Source of the DNA: Desulfobacteraceae bacterium
GTDB taxonomy: Bacteria > Desulfobacterota > Desulfobacteria > Desulfobacterales > JAUWMJ01
Reading direction: 5' to 3'
DNA length: 11,179 nucleotides
NCBI GenBank assembly: GCA_030612225.1
Contig: JAUWOH010000072.1
Location: forward strand, 1 to 11,179
In this document: positions 5,640 through 11,179 of the stretch, in pieces
How positions within the stretch are numbered: position 1 is the stretch's first letter
How the letters are laid out: every line of letters begins with the position of its first letter
Program-made: the position numbers and the translations under genes
The notes under the pieces: model-generated
What the model was told of the DNA's origin: nothing
Seen by the model: the letters and a program-made list of their open reading frames with translations, nothing else
Databases searched by the model: none

Positions 5640-8600
5640 GGCTGAAGCGTCTCGATCTGAAGGCTTTCGGTCCTTTCACTGACCGGACCCTGGAGTTTAA
5701 CTCCGAGGAGCCTGGCCTCCACATCATTTTCGGCCCAAACGAGGCAGGGAAAAGCAGTGCACTCCGAGCGCTCAAGGCCCTGCTGTATGGGTTTCCTCAA
5801 CAGACGCCTGATAATTTCATTCACAACTATGATCAACTACTGGTCGGTGGCTGTCTTGAAAATAGTGCTGGAGAAGAGATTATCTTTCAGCGTCGGAAAA
5901 AGCGTATTGGCGATGTTATTGATGAGGCTGGTAATCCCCTTGTTTTGGGTGCCTTAGCTCCATTTCTCCACGGCGTTGAACCGGAAATCTTTGCATCCCT
6001 CTACGGCATTGATCATGACACTTTGGTGCGGGGCGGTGAAGAAATTCTTGCCCAGAAGGGCGAGGTGGGCCAAGCCCTGTTTGCCGCTGGCGCAGGCATC
6101 TCCTCACTACGGGAGGTCATTGATCAGCTTGAAAAAGAGGCGGCAGACCTGTTCAAATCAGCAGGACAACTGCCTGAGATCAACAAGGCTGTCAAAAGAT
6201 TCAAGGAACTGCAGAAAGAGGTCAAGGCGGCCAGCCTTTCTCCCAAGGACTGGAAAGATCATCAGAAAGCCCTGAAAAGTGCTGAGGCTGAGCGGGCCGG
6301 TTTAGAGAAAGATCGGGATCATAAGAATAAAGAGTTGCATCGTCTGGAGCGATTGGAGCAGGCCGTTCCTGAGCTGGCAGCTATGAAATCCTGGCAGGAT
6401 CAGCTGCTGGCCTTGGAAAAGGTTATTGTTCTGCCCCCTGATTTTGCCGAAAGGTACCAACAGGTTAGCCAGGAAATGCGTGAGGCCGGGCAGCAATTGC
6501 AGAGAGATACCGACCGCCAGGTGAAACTTCAAGCGAAACGCAAGGCCATCTCGTTAAATAAGGATCTCCTGAACCAGGCAGAGAGGGTGGATGATTTTCA
6601 TCAGCGCCTTGGTGAATATCGCAAGGGCCAGAAGGACAGGCCGGAAAGAAATGGTATGCGGATCAGCCTCCGTAAAGAGGCGGCCCTCTTGCTGCAGCAG
6701 GTGCGCCCGGATTTGCCTTTGGAAGAGGTGGAGACACTGCGGCCGGTGCTTGCCAAGAAAAGGACTGTGCAAACATTAAGCACTCAATATGAGGCAATAA
6801 ACCAGCAGCTTACGCTGGCACAGAAGCAGAGCAAGGCAGCAGAGCAGGAGCTTAAGGAGGTAAAGAAAGGCCTGGCTGCAATGCCGGAGGCCAAGGAGCC
6901 TGAAAGCCTTCTCCAGGCCGTGAAGCTGGCGCAAAAAGCTGGAGATGTTGATGCTCAGCTGGAAAAGAGTAGGAGTGATGTTGAACTGAACAAAAAAGAA
7001 TGCCTTGTAGAGCTCAAGCGGATTGGCCTCTGGTCCGGTGATTTGGCCGCACTCATGGAACTCCCACTGCCGCTTTCTGAAACTGTGCAACGGTTTGAAA
7101 ATAGTTACAGCAAGATTGCTGATGAAAGGCGTGGGCTCGAAAAAGATCGTAAAAATGATGAGAAAGAGCTGAAGAAAGCTCGGGCTGAGATCAAAAAGGT
7201 GGCGTATGCGGGCGAAGTTCCTTCAGAGGAGGAGTTGGCCCAGACCCGTGAAAAACGTGAGCAGGGTTGGCAGCTTTTGCGGCGGCAGTGGATTGATCAG
7301 GAGGATGTGACCGAAGAAAGTCAGTTCTATGATTCTGAACAGCCACTTCCTGAGGCCTATGAGGGATATGTGGGGCAGGCGGATCTTATTGCCGACCGGC
7401 TGCGCCGAGAGGCAGACCGGGTAGCCAATGCAGCGGCTTTTCGTACCAAGGTAGAGGCTCTGCAAGAGGCCTTGGCAGAGAATGACAGAGACAAAGAGAC
7501 GTTTGATCTGCGAGCGCGAGAACTTGATGGAGCCTGGATCCGCGTCTGGCAACCTGTTGGAATCACCCCGCTATCCCCAAAGGAAATGAGCGGTTGGCTG
7601 GCTGAGATGGATAAGCTCCGCTTCAAGGTGGGTGATATTTTTAAAAAGGAGCAGGAAATCGGTCGGGATGTTAAGCGGAGGAAGGATCTTAAGCAGGCGG
7701 TACAAAAAGAGCTTGATACAATGGGAGAGGAGGAAACACCTGCCGGTGAAGAGCTTGGTCCGGTTCTGATTTTGGCGGAGACTGTCTTGGAGAGGATTGC
7801 CGGCCAGAAGACGGATCTTGAAAAATTAAAAGAGAGGCAAAAAAACGCGGAAAAGGCCTTTCATCAGGCAGAGGAAGATCTTAAAGCTGCGCAGGAGGCC
7901 CTGGCCAAGTGGCAGGAGCAGTGGCGAAAGGCACTTTTGGGTTTGGGACTTAAGGACGAGGTCTCCACTTTTGAAGCCATTGACCTTTTTGAGACCCTGA
8001 AGAGCTGCTTTGACACGTTGAAAGAGGCAAATGATCTTAAAAAGCGCATTGCCGGCATTGACCGTGATGCGGCTGAGCTTGAGAAGGAGGTTAAGGCCCT
8101 GCTTGAGAAGGTGGCCCCTAACATGTTGGCCTTGCCTCTGGACCAGGCAATCCTGCAATTGCGGACCATGCTCAGCCATGCACAAAAGGACGGCACCCTG
8201 TATGACAAACTTTCTGAGGAGTTAGACTCGTTGCAGGCAGAGGTCTCTGCGGCCAAGAAAACCTTGCAAAGTGCAAATGAGCAGATGGATGAGCTCCTTC
8301 GGATAGCCAAATGTGAAAAGTCGGAAGAGTTGGCAGCGATAATCGGCAAGTTTACGGAATATCAGAGGCTGCAGGAGAAAATTTCTGATACTGAGGCAAC
8401 CCTGGCCAAGATCGGGGCTGGTGTGCAGATTGAAGAGCTTGTCAGGCAGGCGGCAGAGATTAGTGCCGATGAATTGCCTGGCCAGACAGAGTCGCTGCGG
8501 AGGGATATTGAGGAAAGGATAAATCCCGAGATCAATAGAATCTCCCAGGTGATCGGCGAGGAAAACACTAAGCTTGCCGCCATGGATGGCAGTGCCAAGG

Positions 8601-9139
8601 CTGCTGAAACCGCCGAGAAAATGGAACAGGAACTGGCCAGGATACGGCGGCTGGCAGAGAGGTATGCGCAGGTAAAGTTAGCCTCCAAGATTTTGCAGCA
8701 AGAAATCGAACGCTACCGGGAAGAACACCAGGACCCGGTTTTGAAAATTGCCTCCGGTTATTTTAACGATTTGACTCTAGGCTCCTTTGCCAGCCTGCGT
8801 ACCGATGTGGATGATAAGGGTGAACCTATTCTCGTCGGTGTACGGCCAGATGACTTGCGCCTGACAGTGGGAAAAATGAGTTCGGGAACCCGTGATCAGC
8901 TCTACCTTGCCCTGCGCCTGGCCACCGTGGAGTGGCGCCTTGAAACCAGCGAACCCATGCCCTTTATTGTAGACGATATCCTAATCAACTTTGATGATGA
9001 TCGTTCCAAGGCGACCCTCTCGGTCCTGGGTGATTTATCAAAGAAGAATCAAGTGATTCTTTTTACCCACCACAGGCAGATTGTGAAAGAGGCGAACAGT
9101 ATTAAAGGGAAGGGAGCAATTCAAATCCACGAGTTGTGA
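5636..9139 (+). CDS. YhaN-like SMC/Rad50-type ATPase with long coiled coil
   Basis: A 1167-residue ATPase that should partner the upstream nuclease to process or tether DNA ends. The N-terminal lobe has MRLKRLDLKAFGPF and the Walker A GPNEAGKS (33-40), typical of YhaN/RecF/SbcC proteins. Residues from about 170 to 1040 are mostly Glu-, Lys-, Leu-, Ala- and Gln-rich coiled coil, broken by a few short non-coil stretches. The C-terminal lobe carries the signature SSGTRDQ (1082-1088), Walker B FIVDDI (Asp1113, Asp1114) and the H-loop FTHH (His1145). No CxxC zinc hook occurs in the coil, unlike Rad50/SbcC but in line with YhaN. It is longer than B. subtilis YhaN (about 960 aa), mostly in the coil. 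Translationally coupled to the nuclease through ATGA. Confidence in the family is high; the biological role (repair or defence) is inferred. Confidence 0.9.
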   Translation: MRLKRLDLKAFGPFTDRTLEFNSEEPGLHIIFGPNEAGKSSALRALKALLYGFPQQTPDNFIHNYDQLLVGGCLENSAGEEIIFQRRKKRIGDVIDEAGNPLVLGALAPFLHGVEPEIFASLYGIDHDTLVRGGEEILAQKGEVGQALFAAGAGISSLREVIDQLEKEAADLFKSAGQLPEINKAVKRFKELQKEVKAASLSPKDWKDHQKALKSAEAERAGLEKDRDHKNKELHRLERLEQAVPELAAMKSWQDQLLALEKVIVLPPDFAERYQQVSQEMREAGQQLQRDTDRQVKLQAKRKAISLNKDLLNQAERVDDFHQRLGEYRKGQKDRPERNGMRISLRKEAALLLQQVRPDLPLEEVETLRPVLAKKRTVQTLSTQYEAINQQLTLAQKQSKAAEQELKEVKKGLAAMPEAKEPESLLQAVKLAQKAGDVDAQLEKSRSDVELNKKECLVELKRIGLWSGDLAALMELPLPLSETVQRFENSYSKIADERRGLEKDRKNDEKELKKARAEIKKVAYAGEVPSEEELAQTREKREQGWQLLRRQWIDQEDVTEESQFYDSEQPLPEAYEGYVGQADLIADRLRREADRVANAAAFRTKVEALQEALAENDRDKETFDLRARELDGAWIRVWQPVGITPLSPKEMSGWLAEMDKLRFKVGDIFKKEQEIGRDVKRRKDLKQAVQKELDTMGEEETPAGEELGPVLILAETVLERIAGQKTDLEKLKERQKNAEKAFHQAEEDLKAAQEALAKWQEQWRKALLGLGLKDEVSTFEAIDLFETLKSCFDTLKEANDLKKRIAGIDRDAAELEKEVKALLEKVAPNMLALPLDQAILQLRTMLSHAQKDGTLYDKLSEELDSLQAEVSAAKKTLQSANEQMDELLRIAKCEKSEELAAIIGKFTEYQRLQEKISDTEATLAKIGAGVQIEELVRQAAEISADELPGQTESLRRDIEERINPEINRISQVIGEENTKLAAMDGSAKAAETAEKMEQELARIRRLAERYAQVKLASKILQQEIERYREEHQDPVLKIASGYFNDLTLGSFASLRTDVDDKGEPILVGVRPDDLRLTVGKMSSGTRDQLYLALRLATVEWRLETSEPMPFIVDDILINFDDDRSKATLSVLGDLSKKNQVILFTHHRQIVKEANSIKGKGAIQIHEL

Positions 9140-9278
9140 ATGAAAAATTTAAAGTGCGCAATTGTAAAGTTCTTTGGCCGTGATTCAAGCGTTTCTGGGG
9201 GCAAATCTTTATTTTTGACAAATGTAAGATTTCAGGATCACAAAATCAGAAAAAACCAGGGATCCCATACCAATTTCT
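9140..9278. other. Gap between yhaN-like gene and intron remnant
   Basis: No gene, clear terminator or promoter is seen. A 54-codon frame starts at the ATG at 9140 and runs into the intron remnant, but it has no ribosome binding site and no recognisable sequence. On the minus strand this is the downstream exon flank of the intron. Confidence 0.4.
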
Positions 9279-9433
9279 ATCGGGATAGGGACGCTCATCG
9301 CTGAGCGCCCCTCCCACACCACCGTACATACGGATCCGTATACGGCGGTTCGGCTGATCAGATTGCGGGACGCCCATAAGAATATAAGTTTCCTATCATA
9401 TTAGCAACAAATGTTATAATATTCGGAGCGTCC
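9279..9433 (-). mobile_element. Group II intron 3' remnant (domains IV-VI)
   Basis: Read on the minus strand, three ordered RNA stems are seen. Domain IV base: GGACGCUC (9433-9426) with GGGCGUCC (9375-9368), enclosing about 50 bases and no reverse transcriptase. Domain V (about 9350-9317): ACCGCCGUA pairs with UACGGUGGU, a 2-base bulge UG follows, then a short stem with a GAUC loop; the catalytic triad position reads CGC. Domain VI (9313-9282): a stem with a bulged A (complement of 9286) 8 bases from the end, the expected branch point; the intron would end in CCCGAU at 9279. Each stem holds a G-U pair that exists only on the minus-strand RNA, which fixes the direction. Domains I-III and the maturase gene are absent, so it cannot splice alone; it is a truncated scar. 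A trans-assembled fragment is possible but unlikely. Confidence 0.8.
9412..9420 (+). promoter_or_regulatory. Extended -10 promoter inside the intron remnant
   Basis: TGTTATAAT is a perfect extended -10 (TG, one base, TATAAT at 9415-9420). It lies in the loop of intron domain IV, about 50 bases upstream of the ATG at 9471. No good -35 is present at 17 bases. The element would drive the membrane gene on the + strand. Confidence 0.45.
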
Positions 9434-9470
9434 AGGCATTTAAAAAAGAAATGAAAAATCGGAATAACTA

Positions 9471-10310
9471 ATGACATTTGACAGTTTACTTGTATTTGCA
9501 ACTTTAATCGTAGCTGTTTATGCGGTTTTACCAGAATATCGAAGGCTGGAATTGAAACTGCGGTGGGGTACCCTCGACTGGGGGCTTCTATTAGCAGAAA
9601 TTATTCTTATCCACTATTTACTATTTTTCCAATTTTTCAGAAAAATGGGTTTTTCCCCAGGACTGAATCTTCACAAATGGGGCATATCACCTAAGAATAC
9701 TGCATACTTATCTTTAATAATTTTTGGTTTTATAATAGCTATACATCTGTCCACAATAAAGCTAAACAAAAGAAAAATATACAAATTCAGAAATTTTACT
9801 AGTGAGTTAATTCGTGAACTCCGTTTCTCTGACTTGGTTAAAGTTTTAGAAAAAAGGCTTACAGTACTTAAGAGAATCTATGAAGCTGACTTTTTCCTTT
9901 CACGCCTTAAAAGAAAGTTTGCACCAAGTAGTCTATGGGAAGTACTGGCTCTGCTGGAGAATGAAGAAAATTTGGAAGCAAGTGCAAAAGCCAAATCTTT
10001 AAGAAAAATATACAGAAAGCCATTATCCATTATCTGCAAAATACTGCCCAGCTATAGCAAGCCACAAAATGCATCTCAAGATGTTGTGCGGAGCTTTCTG
10101 CTTTCAAATGACTTCACTGAGTATGTGGCAAAAAACAGACCTTATTTTGCTATTGAAATCTATAAAAATGAATTCAGAGAAGCTGAGGAATTTTATGAAG
10201 GATATTTCAAAACTATCCTTTCGAACACTTCAAGCATTTTTTACCAAGAAATTAAAAACAATCAAAACCTTTCAACAGGTCACTCATATGCACTGCTTGA
10301 GGAAAAATAG
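9471..10310 (+). CDS. Unrecognised membrane protein, N-terminal part of a frameshifted gene
   Basis: I do not recognise this protein. It begins with three likely membrane helices: residues about 4-22, 35-56 and 78-95. The middle one is preceded by GTLDWG and the last by SPKNTAYLS. A soluble region then starts at about 100, rich in Lys, Glu, Phe and Tyr and probably mostly helical. The layout is like accessory membrane proteins of unknown function found in variable regions. The ATG at 9471 has a weak GGAAT site a few bases upstream. The frame stops at 10308-10310 right after an A5 run, and a different frame continues the protein to 11085; removing one A would give a single protein of about 537 residues. 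The gene is AT-rich compared with the yhaN-like gene before it. Function unknown; a defence-island role is only a guess. Confidence 0.65.
   Translation: MTFDSLLVFATLIVAVYAVLPEYRRLELKLRWGTLDWGLLLAEIILIHYLLFFQFFRKMGFSPGLNLHKWGISPKNTAYLSLIIFGFIIAIHLSTIKLNKRKIYKFRNFTSELIRELRFSDLVKVLEKRLTVLKRIYEADFFLSRLKRKFAPSSLWEVLALLENEENLEASAKAKSLRKIYRKPLSIICKILPSYSKPQNASQDVVRSFLLSNDFTEYVAKNRPYFAIEIYKNEFREAEEFYEGYFKTILSNTSSIFYQEIKNNQNLSTGHSYALLEEK
10303..10307 (+). other. Probable frameshift site in A5 run
   Basis: The sequence reads GAGGAAAAATAG, with a stop straight after the run. Dropping one A gives ...ALLEENRLLSFFFLKA..., which runs smoothly into the downstream frame. A T6 run at 10237-10242 is a second possible site but gives a less protein-like join. 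The cause could be sequencing error, real decay, or much less likely programmed slippage. Confidence 0.6.
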
Positions 10311-11085
10311 ATTATTAAGTTTTTTCTTTTTGAAAGCTTCGGTGGCTGAAAAGTTTTCAGTATGGAAGCCCGTTGGGGAGTTTATGATTGCATATCTCGA
10401 CAACCTTCATCGAGATAAAGGTCGTGATCCTTACAATTACTCCATGGAAGACTTTCACGAACGTGGGCAATGGGAATGCCCCCTCTTTGTTGGAATACGT
10501 TTTTTTGACATTATGGTCTCTATCGCACTCCACCAAAATATAAAATGGCATATGTGGTTATATTATTTCCCGCACTTTACAAAGAGGATTGTAAGAAACT
10601 ATTGCCCTCATGAAGGATATGTCAATTTAGACTCCGAATTTCCAACTAAGTACAACTATTTGTTGTATGAAATTATTAGCGCTCTGCGTTATTGGATTAT
10701 AGATGTCGATGTCTTGCCAGAAGATCAGGAAAATATCCATTTATCCAAGGTTTCAACAGACCATGAAAATGGGAATATTCCCAAAAGCGCTATATTGGCT
10801 TTAGGTCAATGCCTGCATCATATACTTTCATCAACCGAAATAACCACAGAGTTCAAAAACTATATGGCTTGTCGTGCTTTTAGCCTATATTTTGATCTGA
10901 ACAAGGTCGATAGAACAAGACCATATAGTTATGTATTAAAGTTATCATTGAAGCAGGGTGGTTTTTATAGATACGACAATGATACTTATTATTCAAAGTG
11001 TTTAATGACAGCATTTCAAGGATATGACAAAATACCTCATAAATTTGAAGCCGTAAAAGATTTTGAAGAATTTTTAGCTGAATAA
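10306..11085 (+). CDS. C-terminal part of the same frameshifted protein
   Basis: This is about 260 codons in the frame +1 relative to the upstream part, beginning at the join after the A run. It is a soluble, aromatic- and His-rich, probably helical region, with stretches such as VGEFMIAYLDNLHRDKG, GQWECPLFVGIRFFDIM and KYNYLLYEIISALRYWI. I see no known catalytic motif. The frame is open back to an ATG at 10069, but that overlap looks like a shadow of the upstream frame. If translated on its own, starts at 10342 (GTG) or 10384 (ATG) are available but without a good ribosome binding site. The absence of an own start and the continuous amino-acid character support one broken gene rather than two. 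Confidence 0.65.
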   Translation, partial: NRLLSFFFLKASVAEKFSVWKPVGEFMIAYLDNLHRDKGRDPYNYSMEDFHERGQWECPLFVGIRFFDIMVSIALHQNIKWHMWLYYFPHFTKRIVRNYCPHEGYVNLDSEFPTKYNYLLYEIISALRYWIIDVDVLPEDQENIHLSKVSTDHENGNIPKSAILALGQCLHHILSSTEITTEFKNYMACRAFSLYFDLNKVDRTRPYSYVLKLSLKQGGFYRYDNDTYYSKCLMTAFQGYDKIPHKFEAVKDFEEFLAE

Positions 11086-11134
11086 GAGCTTATATACATT
11101 CAAATTAATGAACAGCTGGATACATAGGGAACAA

Positions 11135-11169
11135 AAAAGTCCCCGATATCATGTCAACCTTGGACTTTT
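11135..11169. terminator. Possible weak terminator at the right edge
   Basis: Inverted arms AAAAGTCC (11135-11142) and GGACTTTT (11162-11169) flank a 19-base loop, 49 bases after the stop of the membrane gene. The T run forms part of the right arm, so it could act in either direction. The long loop and short GC part make this uncertain. Confidence 0.3.
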
Positions 11170-11179
11170 AATACTTCGC

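Noticed and set aside
7826..8688. Minus-strand frames rich in Ser, Leu and Arg opposite the ATPase coil
   Set aside because: This composition is what antisense of Glu/Lys/Ala-rich coiled coil gives. No start signal is seen.
5636..9139. Assignment of the ATPase as SbcC/Rad50 with a zinc hook
   Set aside because: No CxxC is present in the coil, and the overall layout and partner fit the YhaN type better.
9140..9303. Small 54-codon frame right after the ATPase gene
   Set aside because: It runs into the intron remnant, has no ribosome binding site and no recognisable product.

Overview
This window looks like a stretch of a Gram-negative bacterial chromosome with several accessory insertions. 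A short lipoprotein with a classical lipobox, Gram-negative-style promoters and a YhaO/YhaN pair are all present. My guess is a Desulfobacterota or other deltaproteobacterium-like genome, at low confidence, because nothing here (no rRNA, no clade-defining gene) fixes the taxonomy. All protein genes I accept lie on the + strand. The only minus-strand feature is a decayed group II intron 3' end.

Layout from left to right. (1) Positions 2-2266 hold a membrane-anchored metallophosphoesterase, cut by the left edge, and then a 12-TM-type MFS transporter 12 bases downstream, probably one transcription unit. (2) Positions 2438-3826 form an AT-rich toxin-antitoxin island. An XRE-type HTH fused to a Panacea (DUF4065/SocA-like) antitoxin domain overlaps a RelE/ParE-like toxin by 20 bases. 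It has its own sigma70-like promoter and a candidate operator palindrome. The island is bracketed by two copies of a 36-37 nt repeat that folds into a hairpin, and the two copies differ by a compensating one-base change in each arm. (3) Positions 3844-4155 encode a TRL-like lipoprotein with a strong ribosome binding site placed just after the second repeat. (4) Positions 4380-9139 hold a two-gene operon with an ATGA overlap: a SbcD/Mre11-like nuclease of the YhaO type and a long coiled-coil SMC/Rad50-like ATPase of the YhaN type. These would form a DNA-end-processing complex. (5) Positions 9279-9433 hold domains IV-VI of a group II intron on the minus strand, without domains I-III or a reverse transcriptase. 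(6) Positions 9471-11085 hold an AT-rich, unrecognised membrane protein of about 537 aa whose frame is broken near 10303-10307 by an apparent one-base insertion in an A run.

The GC-richer, codon-rich blocks (phosphoesterase-MFS and YhaO-YhaN) look like resident genes. The AT-rich blocks (TA island and the frameshifted membrane gene) look acquired, and each abuts a repeat or intron remnant. I see no complete new multi-gene system. The best candidates for something undescribed are the TA module framed by hairpin repeats and the broken membrane protein next to the intron scar.
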